The notes: generated from the letters alone by a model not told the origin. A DNA stretch of 15,674 bases from Planctomycetaceae bacterium (GCA_020426425.1 JAGQQB010000030.1:1-15674), one strand, 5' to 3'; positions 1 to 8,058 are shown, counted from the first letter of the stretch. Program-made: numbers and translations.

Positions 1-2
1 CG

Positions 3-1610
3 GACATTCGTTTTGTCCAATTGCCGGTCTCTGCCGCAAAGGGCACATTGCCAGAACGGATCAATGTCGCCCTCGACTGGCCCGGCGGTCAGGGGCTGAA
101 GTTTTCGAACAGTCAGTGGGGGCGGGACTGGCTGGTTCGCACCCCCAGCGGCGGACGGTTCCTGCGGACGAACGTCCACTTCGCGAAAGGATGGGGCTTG
201 GGGCAGCACTTGCTCCTGCAATTGGGGACCGAAGTGTTCGGCGTGAGTCCGCTCAGTCTCGAAGGGGAACGGCGAGCCCGCATCTTGTGGCCGGGGAAAG
301 GTTGGCATGTCGATTCGCTCGGTGATCGCTTCGAGGCGATGCTGTCGTTTTATGAAGACAAGCCTGCGTCTTGGATCGGCTTTCCCAGTCCGCCGAGTCG
401 TATGATCGATGAATTTGAACACTATGTGGGGGCGGTGGGGCCAGTGACGACTGACTACTTCTGTGTGCAGCAGAAGGGATCACTCGTGGCGGTCGATCCA
501 GCAACAGGTCGGGAACTGTGGCGGCGTCCGGAACTGCCGCGATTGGCGGAATGCGTTGGTGACACACGGCAATTACTGGTGTGGGGCGCCAGGGAGTCGC
601 AGGGGACGCTGATCCGCGCGGTCGATGGAGTTGAATTGGGGCGACGTACGATACCGCATTCCTTGAGGCAGCGACGAATCGTTCGTGACGGCTGCGCGCT
701 CTTTGGGATTGGCAGCGGCTTTCATGACGAACTGTCCGCACTAGTTGGCGAGCCCGATGCCGAAGCGGCCGCGCCTGATGTGGAGGCCGCGCCCAAGAAA
801 GAGGGCGCGGCACAGCCGGAAATCGACCCCAGCGCTGAGGCGACGACAGCGGCAACGCGAAGCCCAGACGCGGTTGGGGACGCGTCTGTGGCGGAGACCA
901 CGGATGCTGTTCCTGGTGTTGCATCTTCGTCGAAGGCAGCGATCTTCGAATGGTGGAATCTGCTTAGTGGAGAACAGATCTGGCGGCAGGTCCGCCAGGC
1001 GGGCACGATTCCGTTCGAGGTTGACCACGAACTGTGTGGGTTGCTGCAGACCGATGGGCAGCTGGAACTGCTCGATCTGGCGACCGGCGAGACGGTACTG
1101 CGGCATCAGCTGATGTTGAGTGCTCCCTGTACCCGCATTGGTTGTGCGGTGGGGGAACGAACGCTGCTGGTGGCGGTTTCCCTGCCGGTTCAGGATCTTG
1201 CATTGCGGAATGCTCCGCAGCTTCATGGCGGGTATCGCAGCATGTTCCTGAACGGGTTTCTGCTGTGTTTCGATCGCCGTGATCGCACGCTGCTGTGGCA
1301 ACAGACGGTTGAAAATGCTGTCTTTCCACTTGATCAGCCTGCCGATCTCCCACTGTTCATCCTGACCGGATCGCGACTGGCGGAGAATGCGATGAACAGC
1401 AACACCGTCGGTAGCAGTCGGTTTGACATCTACGATCGTCGGGACGGGACGCTGGTGTTCAGTGACGAGGCGGCCGGTCCCAAGTGGAACTTCTATGCGG
1501 TCACCGGGGACGCCGAATCGCGACAGATTCGGATCAAGACGCAAGCAGTACTGTTTGAGTTGGATTACTCGGATCCCGAAGCCTCCACCGCTGGCGATGT
1601 CGCGCAATAG
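3..1610 (+). CDS. PQQ-type beta-propeller repeat protein, C-terminal part (5' end outside window)
   Basis: The reading frame is open from the left edge with no stop, so this is the C-terminal ~535 residues of a longer protein; the first in-window start codon (TTG at 21) is probably internal. Several blade-like segments carry the DxxTGxxLW pattern of PQQ/quinoprotein-like propellers: VAVDPATGRELWRR (nt ~486-530), NLLSGEQIWRQ, LELLDLATGETVLRH, LLCFDRRDRTLLWQQ and FDIYDRRDGTLVF. About 65 residues rich in Ala, Glu, Pro and Thr (nt ~741-935) interrupt the repeats and look like a disordered insertion. No membrane segment is visible in this part. Such propellers usually act as protein-binding platforms or, if exported, in the cell envelope; I cannot assign a substrate, and no quinone-binding residues can be confirmed. 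The next gene on the strand starts ~100 bp downstream and has promoter-like signals of its own. Family call fairly sure, function unknown. Confidence 0.75.
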   Translation, partial: DIRFVQLPVSAAKGTLPERINVALDWPGGQGLKFSNSQWGRDWLVRTPSGGRFLRTNVHFAKGWGLGQHLLLQLGTEVFGVSPLSLEGERRARILWPGKGWHVDSLGDRFEAMLSFYEDKPASWIGFPSPPSRMIDEFEHYVGAVGPVTTDYFCVQQKGSLVAVDPATGRELWRRPELPRLAECVGDTRQLLVWGARESQGTLIRAVDGVELGRRTIPHSLRQRRIVRDGCALFGIGSGFHDELSALVGEPDAEAAAPDVEAAPKKEGAAQPEIDPSAEATTAATRSPDAVGDASVAETTDAVPGVASSSKAAIFEWWNLLSGEQIWRQVRQAGTIPFEVDHELCGLLQTDGQLELLDLATGETVLRHQLMLSAPCTRIGCAVGERTLLVAVSLPVQDLALRNAPQLHGGYRSMFLNGFLLCFDRRDRTLLWQQTVENAVFPLDQPADLPLFILTGSRLAENAMNSNTVGSSRFDIYDRRDGTLVFSDEAAGPKWNFYAVTGDAESRQIRIKTQAVLFELDYSDPEASTAGDVAQ

Positions 1611-1669
1611 GCGGCCGCGATTCGTCCGCATGCCCCGAACGTGACTTCAGTTTCGCAGCGGCAAGTCGC

Positions 1670-1675
1670 TACACT
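1670..1675 (+). promoter_or_regulatory. Possible -10 box (TACACT) for the mechanosensitive channel gene
   Basis: TACACT matches four of six positions of the sigma-70 -10 consensus. It lies 34 bases before the proposed TTG start and would give a 5' leader of roughly 28 bases. The -35 region at the usual distance (around 1647-1652, TTCAGT) is weak. A similar TACACT occurs upstream of the zinc-ribbon gene at 11896. Weak evidence without transcript data. Confidence 0.3.
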
Positions 1676-1697
1676 GTCGCACATGACGGACATGAGA

Positions 1698-1703
1698 AGG
1701 AGA
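1698..1703 (+). promoter_or_regulatory. Shine-Dalgarno AAGGAG that points to a TTG start at 1710
   Basis: AAGGAG is the strongest ribosome-binding sequence near the start of the channel gene. It lies 6 bases before an in-frame TTG at 1710. The upstream candidates (GTG 1641, ATG 1683, ATG 1692) have no comparable site. The GTG lies upstream of the putative -10 box, and the ATG at 1683 would be nearly leaderless. Starting at 1710 also leaves a normal-length signal peptide. Confidence 0.5.
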
Positions 1704-1709
1704 CAGGGA

Positions 1710-4700
1710 TTGTCGAGTCTGCAGGCGAGCTGCGCGCGGGAGTCGCGCTGTCTCTGCAGTCGTATGGTTGGACTGCTGCTCTTGTTGGTCGCGCACTCGG
1801 GCTGGGCGCAAGATGCAGCACCACCTGGGTCTGCTGGTGCGCAGTCGTCGACTCTGCCACAGATCAACGCCAGTGGAAGCACACCTGCGGCTGTTGACCC
1901 GGCATCCCCCAATGCCAGTCCATCCGCCACTTCTCCAGCGGTGCCCGCTGCGCAGCCATCGGCGACGGAATCTGCAACCGATCAACTCACGGCGGAAGAG
2001 CTGAACTCGCAACTGGCGAAGATTGACGCCGCAGCCGATCTGGATGAACCGACTCGCGAGCGGGCGAAGGGGATCGTTCGCAAGGGGTTGGATGAACTTC
2101 GTGTTGCCGCCGATCTAGCCCGGCAGCAACAAGCCTTCGCCGACAGCTTGAAGACCGTCGATCAGCGGAAGCTGGCGGCGGAGCAGCGGCAGAAGCAGCA
2201 GCCGACGGTGACGAGACCATGGAAGCTCGAACGGTTGGACGTGCTCGAACGGACGCTGGCCGAAAAGCAGCAGCAACTGGCGGAGAAGCAGGCGCAGGTC
2301 ACGCAGATTGACAATCGCATCACTTCTCGCGACGAGCGAAAGCGACAGCTGCGGCAGTTGATCGCCGATGCGCCGAACGCCACCGCCAAAGTGACCAGCC
2401 GCCTGCAGGAACTGACAACGTCGACAGACCCGCAGTTGATTCAAGAGGTGCAGAAGCTGGCGTTGCAGGCAGAGCAGCGTCGTCTGGAGCAGGAACTCAC
2501 GACCGCTCGGAGTGAACTGGCGCTGTATGACGCCGAAGACGCCGTGAATCTGCTGGCTACCGAACGGGTCGGTCCCGCGACCGAACTGGCGGTCCTTACG
2601 GAAGAGGTCGATGCTTGGCAGAGTCTCGTTGCATCAAAGCAACGGGCGGATGCGGCGAGTCGTCAGGAAAAGGCAAAGGAACTGGCCGGTCCCAGTAGTC
2701 AGTTGCCAGAGGAACTCAAGACGATCTATGCAAGTACCGCGAAGCTTTCCGGAGCCGAGATTGAGAATCGAACGGCCCGGGCGGAGATCATGAGCAAGCT
2801 GGAAGCGGCCAAGGCCGAGCGTGTGCAACTTGAAGCGAGTCGACGTACTTTCGAGGAACGCGAAAAGCGTGCGGCGGGAAGTACGGTCTTCGGTATCCTG
2901 TTGCGCCAACAACGGGGATCGTTGCCCAATGTGACGGCGCTGCGGACAGAGTTGGCAGGTCGAGTTGGCGTGCTGGAGAAGGCCCAGGTCGAGTATCTCG
3001 ATCGCCTGGACACGCAGCGCGGTCAACCAACACTCGAACAGAGAATCACTGAGACATTGACCGAACTGCAGGGGACGGTGTCTGACGACGATCAGGATGC
3101 GGATTTGGAAGCTCAAGTGCGTGATGCCTGGGAAATGCAGAACAACTCACTCGAACTCGCGCTCAAGTCAGATGTTGACCTGCAGGACGCACTGGATCAA
3201 CTCGATGCCGAACAGCGGCGACTGATTCAGTTGGCTCAGGAGTTTCTGGAGTACATTGATGAGCGCGTGTTGTGGATTCGCAGCCATGGCGCACTGACGG
3301 TATCGGGACTGACGGCAGACACGAAAGGTCTTAAGGGACTGTTCGCACGTGAACGATGGCAGTTGATTCTGTCGCTCATGTGGACCGACCTCGTCCGCGA
3401 ACCGTGGTGGTATCTAATCTTTATTGCTGTCTGGTCGGCATTGGTTGTGACTCACGCCACACAGCGCAGGGCGGTACGACAACTTGGCGGGAAGGCTGCC
3501 AGTCGGCTGAATACCGCGATGCGTCCGACCTGGAGGGCGCTGCTGTGGACGACGCTGCTGGCGATCACACTGCCACTCCCTGTGCTGTTTGTGGGGTGGC
3601 GACTCAGCTGGGTTGCTGCTTCCATAAAACTTTCGGAACAGATGTGGATTGGCGATCTGTCTCAGTGGATGTTGCTGATTGGCGCGGCGCTGCTTGGTCT
3701 GGAGGTCGCCCGCAATGTGGGACGCACATCGGGACTGGGCGAGTCTCACTTTGGCTGGCCGCAGCGGGTGGTGAGATTGCTGGCGAGTCAGATTCGCAAT
3801 TTTGAACTGCTCAGTTTCCCCATCGTGCTGATGGTGGCGCTGTTGCACACGCTCGATTCTGACGACAGCTCGGCTCAGTTGGAGCGAGTCTTTGCGATCG
3901 CGGGATTTTTCCTGCTGGCCCTGCTGATGCATCGAGTGGTACATCCTGTCAACGGAATTACCCAAGAATGGGTGGAGCGACATCCCAATGGCTGGCTGGC
4001 ACATCTGTCCGGAGCGTGGCATCTGTTCGCGATTTCAGTACCGCTGATCCTGGCAGGATTGTCACTGTGGGGATACCACTATACGTCGGGGCGATTGACA
4101 CTCAAGCTGGGGCAGACGCTGCTGTTGTTGTTCAGCGTGTTGTTCATACGGGCCTTGATCATTCGCAGCCTGATGCTCAGGCAGCGACGACTAGCGATTG
4201 AACAGGCACGAGGACTGCGCGCCGCTGCGGCCGAAAGTCGTGAAACCGAGTCCGGTGCCACTGGACCGTCGGTGACTGATCTGAGCGCGATGAGCACGCA
4301 GACGCGGCGGCTACTGGATACGACTTTGGTCATCGCGACTCTGCTGGGGATGTGGGTGATCTGGATTGATGTGCTGCCAGCACTCAACTACCTGAACCGC
4401 TGGGTGCTGCCGGGGACTTCCATCACGTATGCGTCGCTGGTGGGGGCGATCCTGATGACGGCGCTGACTGGAACCGTGGCGCGGAACCTGCCTGGCTTCC
4501 TGGAGATGGTGCTGCTGGAAAAGCTCCCGCTGGATCGATCGGTGCGCTATGCCATCGCGGCAATGACCCGGTACACGATCATCCTTGTTGGCGTGCTGAT
4601 CATCAGCGAGATTCTGGGAATTCACTGGGAGAACGTGCAGTGGCTGGCCGCCGCACTGACATTCGGATTGGGATTCGGCTTACAGGAAATCTTTGCAAAC

Positions 4701-5273
4701 TTTGTGTCCGGGCTGATCATTCTGTTCGAGCAGCCGGTCCGCGTCGGGGATGTGGTGACCATTGACGGGGTGTCGGGCACGGTGAGCCGGATTCGCATTC
4801 GCTCGACTACGATCACTGACTGGGATCGCAAGGAGTACATCGTTCCGAACAAAGAGTTCATCACTGGGCGGCTATTGAACTGGACGCTGACCGATACCGT
4901 CAACCGGATCGTGATTACCGTGGGGGTGGCGTATGGCTCGGATCCGAATCAGGTGCGCTCCATCTTGATGGAGGTGGTGGAACGGCAGCCACTGATCTTG
5001 CGGGAACCAGCACCCATTGTCACGTTCGACGGCTTTGGAGACAGTTCACTGAACTTTACGCTGCGTGCATTTCTCCCCGCACTCGACCAGCGCTTGCCGA
5101 CCATTGATGCTCTGCATTCGGGAATCTATCAGATGCTCGCCGAGGCGGGCATTGAGATCCCTTTCCCGCAACGCGATTTGCACATTCGGTCGATGCCGGT
5201 TCAGGGGAGTGATTTGCTGAGTCCGCTGAGCGAGAAACGGGAATCGCTCAAGGCTGTTCCGGAAACCGAATGA
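1710..5273 (+). CDS. MscS-family mechanosensitive channel, MscK/KefA type, with large periplasmic domain
   Basis: Predicted potassium-dependent-type mechanosensitive channel that opens on membrane tension to release solutes during hypo-osmotic shock. From TTG 1710 (1187 aa): a signal peptide (basic n-region, core VGLLLLLVAHSG, cleavage near GWA-QD, residue ~33); a Pro/Ala/Ser-rich stretch to ~95; a long Gln/Glu/Arg-rich coiled-coil periplasmic domain (~95-540); then about eleven hydrophobic segments (~566-583, 609-629, 653-670, 699-714, 726-742, 770-788, 800-822, 870-888, 906-925, 949-969, 978-1003). The last is the pore helix, with the glycine-rich FGLGFGLQEIFANFVSGLI signature, followed by the MscS beta domain (QPVRVGDVVTIDGVSGTV, ITDWDRKEYIVPNKEFI) and the alpha/beta domain to ~1165. 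Eleven membrane segments and the length fit E. coli MscK/MscM (about 1100 aa). The MscS core is clear; the choice between MscK and MscM is not. Its 3' end overlaps kptA by 26 bp. Confidence 0.93.
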   Translation: MSSLQASCARESRCLCSRMVGLLLLLVAHSGWAQDAAPPGSAGAQSSTLPQINASGSTPAAVDPASPNASPSATSPAVPAAQPSATESATDQLTAEELNSQLAKIDAAADLDEPTRERAKGIVRKGLDELRVAADLARQQQAFADSLKTVDQRKLAAEQRQKQQPTVTRPWKLERLDVLERTLAEKQQQLAEKQAQVTQIDNRITSRDERKRQLRQLIADAPNATAKVTSRLQELTTSTDPQLIQEVQKLALQAEQRRLEQELTTARSELALYDAEDAVNLLATERVGPATELAVLTEEVDAWQSLVASKQRADAASRQEKAKELAGPSSQLPEELKTIYASTAKLSGAEIENRTARAEIMSKLEAAKAERVQLEASRRTFEEREKRAAGSTVFGILLRQQRGSLPNVTALRTELAGRVGVLEKAQVEYLDRLDTQRGQPTLEQRITETLTELQGTVSDDDQDADLEAQVRDAWEMQNNSLELALKSDVDLQDALDQLDAEQRRLIQLAQEFLEYIDERVLWIRSHGALTVSGLTADTKGLKGLFARERWQLILSLMWTDLVREPWWYLIFIAVWSALVVTHATQRRAVRQLGGKAASRLNTAMRPTWRALLWTTLLAITLPLPVLFVGWRLSWVAASIKLSEQMWIGDLSQWMLLIGAALLGLEVARNVGRTSGLGESHFGWPQRVVRLLASQIRNFELLSFPIVLMVALLHTLDSDDSSAQLERVFAIAGFFLLALLMHRVVHPVNGITQEWVERHPNGWLAHLSGAWHLFAISVPLILAGLSLWGYHYTSGRLTLKLGQTLLLLFSVLFIRALIIRSLMLRQRRLAIEQARGLRAAAAESRETESGATGPSVTDLSAMSTQTRRLLDTTLVIATLLGMWVIWIDVLPALNYLNRWVLPGTSITYASLVGAILMTALTGTVARNLPGFLEMVLLEKLPLDRSVRYAIAAMTRYTIILVGVLIISEILGIHWENVQWLAAALTFGLGFGLQEIFANFVSGLIILFEQPVRVGDVVTIDGVSGTVSRIRIRSTTITDWDRKEYIVPNKEFITGRLLNWTLTDTVNRIVITVGVAYGSDPNQVRSILMEVVERQPLILREPAPIVTFDGFGDSSLNFTLRAFLPALDQRLPTIDALHSGIYQMLAEAGIEIPFPQRDLHIRSMPVQGSDLLSPLSEKRESLKAVPETE

Positions 5274-5802
5274 ACTCCGGTGGGACGTGTGCGGTGAGCC
5301 AGACACCATTCCCGGTCACGGCGAACTGATGGCCGGCTCTGTGCATGGCACAGGCAGCGATCTGCAGGAGCACCGCTCGGCCACGGCGCCGACCAACTTC
5401 GCGGGCGATGTTGGCGTCCGAGTGCAGATGCACCGCATGACGCTGTTGCGGTTTGAGACCCGATTGGCGAATTGACTCGACGAATTGCTCGGGCGTCCCG
5501 TGATACAGGATCTCTGGCGGAGATTGCGGGGCATAGCCGAGATCGACGGGGATCGAGTGACCTTGCCGCGCCCGGATGCGTGAGCCGTCCTCGGAGAATT
5601 CAAACCGCTGCTTCGAGTTTTTCTGAACGACGTCCTGAAGTTGCTCACGTGTGAGTGGATGCTGCGAGGACTGAAGTTGATCGAGGAGTTGATCCACGGC
5701 AACCCAGCCAGCGTCATCCAGTGTCAAGTCGAGAAGTTCTGGCTGGTGTCGCAGCACCAGGCTGAGGAACTTGCTCCGCGTGGTGAGTTGGGCTCGGTTC
5801 AT
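5248..5802 (-). CDS. kptA: RNA 2'-phosphotransferase, Tpt1/KptA family
   Basis: Removes an internal 2'-phosphate from RNA using NAD+, giving 2'-OH RNA, nicotinamide and ADP-ribose 1'',2''-cyclic phosphate (established for the family). From ATG 5802 the product is 184 aa, the usual length for KptA, and it aligns by eye from KFLSLVLRHQPE to GVWLTAHVPPEFI. The family signatures are present: R18-H19 in LVLRH, R66 in NSKQRF, the RIRARQGHS segment (75-83), LYHGT (99-103) and QRHAVHLHSD (120-129, with R121). These match the Arg-His-Arg-Arg catalytic set described for bacterial Tpt1, so the enzyme should be active. An upstream in-frame extension to 6003 is rejected because it runs through the rpsT terminator and rpsT itself and lies outside the conserved domain. 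No strong Shine-Dalgarno site is visible. Bacteria lack the yeast tRNA-splicing pathway, so its natural substrate is uncertain. Confidence 0.93.
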   Translation of the reverse strand: MNRAQLTTRSKFLSLVLRHQPELLDLTLDDAGWVAVDQLLDQLQSSQHPLTREQLQDVVQKNSKQRFEFSEDGSRIRARQGHSIPVDLGYAPQSPPEILYHGTPEQFVESIRQSGLKPQQRHAVHLHSDANIAREVGRRRGRAVLLQIAACAMHRAGHQFAVTGNGVWLTAHVPPEFIRFPEQP

Positions 5803-5874
5803 ACTGTGGGGACAGTGTGAGTTGGTCGGTGGTTCGGCTGCGGGCTCACAGCCAACGGATTCCTGACGATTCAC

Positions 5875-5911
5875 GAAAAAACGCGACCGATCCCGGAGGA
5901 TCGGTCGCGTT
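5875..5911 (-). terminator. Intrinsic terminator of rpsT
   Basis: A perfect 14-bp inverted repeat (5880-5893 paired with 5898-5911) with a 4-base loop is followed, reading the minus strand, by six T residues (complement of the A run at 5876-5881). It begins 30 bases after the rpsT stop and ends before the kptA start at 5802. This is a classic Rho-independent terminator, so kptA probably has its own promoter or depends on read-through. Confidence 0.92.
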
Positions 5912-5941
5912 GATGGATTCAGACAGTCCGGTGAAATCAGA

Positions 5942-6211
5942 CTACTTTGCCGCCTGCTTCTTGGCGAGGTGAGCGAGTCGCGACTTCGAACGGGAAGCGG
6001 CATTCTTATGAATCAGTCCCTTGGCGGCGGCCTGATCGAGCTTCTTGAATGCGAGACTCAGGGCCTTCTCACCGCTGGCGGCATCACCAGCTTCAATGGT
6101 GGTGCGGGTCGACTTCAGGACGCTTCGCAGGGCCGAACGTTGGGTTCGGTTGTGTGCACGACGTTTTGCTGTCTGACGAAGAGCCTTTTTGGCGCTGCTG
6201 GTGTTTGGCAT
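5942..6211 (-). CDS. rpsT: 30S ribosomal protein S20
   Basis: Primary 16S rRNA-binding protein of the small ribosomal subunit, 89 aa from ATG 6211. It is rich in Lys, Arg and Ala and is predicted to be wholly helical. Diagnostic segments are the N-terminal MPNTSSAKKALRQTAKRR-HNR, then RSVLKSTRTT, the central KALSLAFKKLDQAAAKG, and the C-terminal IHKNAASRSKSRLAHLAKK. The longer in-frame start at 6274 adds 21 residues that do not resemble S20 and is rejected. The gene is single, with its own terminator 30 bases downstream and a long divergent spacer upstream. No clear Shine-Dalgarno sequence precedes the ATG. In E. coli S20 controls its own translation; nothing in this sequence shows that directly. 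Confidence 0.97.
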   Translation of the reverse strand: MPNTSSAKKALRQTAKRRAHNRTQRSALRSVLKSTRTTIEAGDAASGEKALSLAFKKLDQAAAKGLIHKNAASRSKSRLAHLAKKQAAK

Positions 6212-6438
6212 GTTTGTTGACGGTAAGGTCCGTCCAGATAATGGGTTGTGTCTTGTGGTCAAACCGGGCGCCAAGCCCTGGAACCGAATCGAGCGAGCCA
6301 GTGTAGTGAAACCGCTGCGTCAGTTCCAGTTTGCCACGTGCAGAATCTTTGGTGGGTTGGGATCGAGGGACGCAGCGCTGGTTTGTTCACCAACTGTCGA
6401 GTGCGCGGGCACAAGTCGATTGAACTCGATGTGGCGAA

Positions 6439-6470
6439 TGGCGACAATACATCAGCTTCGACAGTCGCCA
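6439..6470. other. Inverted repeat TGGCGAC/GTCGCCA
   Basis: TGGCGAC (6439-6445) and GTCGCCA (6464-6470) form a perfect 7-bp stem with an 18-base loop, in the middle of the rpsT/isomerase spacer. There is no T tract after it, so terminator function is unlikely. It may be an operator or RNA structure, or chance in GC-rich DNA. Confidence 0.25.
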
Positions 6471-6684
6471 GAGTCTGTTTCAACCGTCGCCCGGTTCTGA
6501 AGATCGGTGAGCGGAGGTCGGGACTGGCGCATGTCGGTGCGGTCACTTCGCAGGTTCGTCCAGAAGGTACGTGATTGGAATTTCCGGGCGATGGTCACGT
6601 GGGGATGGTCAATGGGGGTTCCCATGGCTGTTCTGGATCAGCTTCGAGATCCCTGTGGTTGCTTCATTTTCCGGCAGGCTTCGC

Positions 6685-6704
6685 GCCGATCGAAAGCCAT
6701 CGGC
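6685..6704. promoter_or_regulatory. Small inverted repeat upstream of the isomerase gene
   Basis: GCCGAT (6685-6690) and ATCGGC (6699-6704) form a 6-bp dyad with an 8-base spacer, ending 41 bases before the ATG at 6746. The position suits an operator or leader hairpin. The dyad is short and could be chance. Confidence 0.25.
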
Positions 6705-6745
6705 TACCTTTCCGTAATCCTTTGCCTCCAAGTTACTACTCACGC

Positions 6746-8026
6746 ATGAGTCAAGAATTAAAGCAGCGTCTCTTTCAGGAGCTGGAAGCTCTTGTTTTGA
6801 TCGATCCGCACACGCATATCAATCCCCATGCCGCCGCGTCGAAGAATCTCGCGGACATCATGGGGTACCACTACTACACCGAACTGGCCCATTCGGCGGG
6901 ATTGCCGAAGGACCAGATCGAGGGACCGGAGATCACCGCGAAGCAGAAGGTGGGCAACGTCGTCTCGAAGCTGGCCGATCTCGACAACACGGTGCAGGTC
7001 AGTTGGCTGGTGGAACTCTGCCAGGAGTTCTTCGGATTTGAGTCCGACCGCATCACCCCGGAGAACTGGGAACAGTTGTACGACAACGCCGAGCAGGCGA
7101 TGGCTCAGCCGGACTGGGAACAGCAGGTGCTCACTAAGAGCAAACTGGAGAAGGTGTTCCTGACGAACGACTTCGACGATCCTCTCACTGGGTTCGATAC
7201 GAATCTGTACATCCCCTGCCTGCGGACTGACGACTTGGTGTTTCATTTCACAAACCCAGCGGTTCGTGAGCGGCTCAATAAGGCGACGGACGTTGATGTC
7301 AGCGATATCGACAGTCTGCGGGACGCCGTTGGCAAGCTGTTCCAGCATTTCAAGCAGAACGGTGTTCGTGCCTGTGCGATCTCCATTCCACCCAGTTTCT
7401 CACCGGCGAAGGTTGAGGACGAATCCGCTGCCAAGGCAGTGCGTCGCGCCTGCAAGAGGAAGGAACTCTCCGACGATCAGCAGGTGCATCTGTCGCAGTC
7501 GATCTTCTGGATGCTGGCGGAGTTCTGTGCGGAATTCGCGTTGCCGTTTGATCTGATGATTGGCGTGAACCGCAAGGTCTATCCGGCCGGTGTGTTTCAG
7601 GGTCAGGATCTGTTCGACAAGCGGGTCTCGCTGATTCAGTACAAAGAGTTGTTCAATGCGTTTCCGCAGGTGACGTTCCCGCTGTCGGTCCTGGGGCAGA
7701 CGAGCAATCACGAACTCGTGAGCTACGCGTGGATCTTCCCGAACGTGGTGACGAACGGTCACTGGTGGTACTCGAATACGCCGTCGTACATTGAGTTAGA
7801 CACGCGAAGTCGGTTGGAAGCGGCCCCACGCAGCAAGCAGATCGGGTACTACAGCGACATGTACAAGCTGGAGTTCGCGCTGCCCAAGTTCCGGATGTAT
7901 CGTCGTGTGCTTGCTGGAGTCCTGGCCAATGACTTTGTGATTGGGCGCGGCTGGACGGAAGAGCGGGCGCTCGAGCTGGGGCGACAAGTGTTGCGCGGCA
8001 ACGTGGAACGCATCTTTCAAGTTTGA
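6746..8026 (+). CDS. Uronate (glucuronate) isomerase-family protein, amidohydrolase superfamily
   Basis: Related to UxaC, which interconverts D-glucuronate/D-fructuronate and D-galacturonate/D-tagaturonate. From ATG 6746 the product is 426 aa, shorter than the roughly 470 aa of classical UxaC. Visible landmarks, in UxaC order: an N-terminal metal-binding HxH in IDPHTHINPH (H22, H24); KVFLTNDFDDPL (136-147), matching the UxaC TTDDP-type strand; GHWWYSN (338-344), like its WWFND segment; YYSD (368-371), whose Asp lies where the third metal ligand is expected; and LPKFRMYRRVL (379-389), like its YPRHEYFRR. The metal site therefore looks intact. An in-frame extension to 6575 is rejected as non-conserved and lying in the spacer. 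Substrate is unproven; no uxaB, uxuA or other uronate genes lie nearby. The phosphatase gene follows 32 bp later, so the two may share a transcript. Confidence 0.8.
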   Translation: MSQELKQRLFQELEALVLIDPHTHINPHAAASKNLADIMGYHYYTELAHSAGLPKDQIEGPEITAKQKVGNVVSKLADLDNTVQVSWLVELCQEFFGFESDRITPENWEQLYDNAEQAMAQPDWEQQVLTKSKLEKVFLTNDFDDPLTGFDTNLYIPCLRTDDLVFHFTNPAVRERLNKATDVDVSDIDSLRDAVGKLFQHFKQNGVRACAISIPPSFSPAKVEDESAAKAVRRACKRKELSDDQQVHLSQSIFWMLAEFCAEFALPFDLMIGVNRKVYPAGVFQGQDLFDKRVSLIQYKELFNAFPQVTFPLSVLGQTSNHELVSYAWIFPNVVTNGHWWYSNTPSYIELDTRSRLEAAPRSKQIGYYSDMYKLEFALPKFRMYRRVLAGVLANDFVIGRGWTEERALELGRQVLRGNVERIFQV

Positions 8027-8058
8027 ACGGTCGGGGCGATCAAGGGTGAGGTTGAATC

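Larger units (their letters stand above)
6212..6745. other. Divergent intergenic region, no convincing gene
   Basis: This 534-bp spacer separates rpsT (leftward) from the uronate-isomerase-like gene (rightward), so it should carry both promoters. Short open frames cross it on both strands, but none has a recognisable product or ribosome site. Two inverted repeats are visible (6439-6470 and 6685-6704). On the minus strand a TTGACC (complement of 6258-6263) lies near a CATTAT-like sequence, but the 13-base spacing is too short for a convincing promoter. I see no tRNA-like cloverleaf. Confidence 0.6.

Noticed and set aside
741..1631. 296-codon open frame on the minus strand
   Set aside because: Antisense to the beta-propeller gene, with no recognisable domain and no ribosome site.
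5803..6003. N-terminal extension of kptA by 67 residues
   Set aside because: The extension would translate the rpsT terminator hairpin and the rpsT 3' end in antisense; the conserved KptA domain begins at the ATG at 5802.
6189..6574. Small open frames (103 and 108 codons) in the rpsT/isomerase spacer
   Set aside because: Two overlapping frames with no homology pattern, no ribosome site and unusual composition (many Cys, Trp, Arg); most likely chance.
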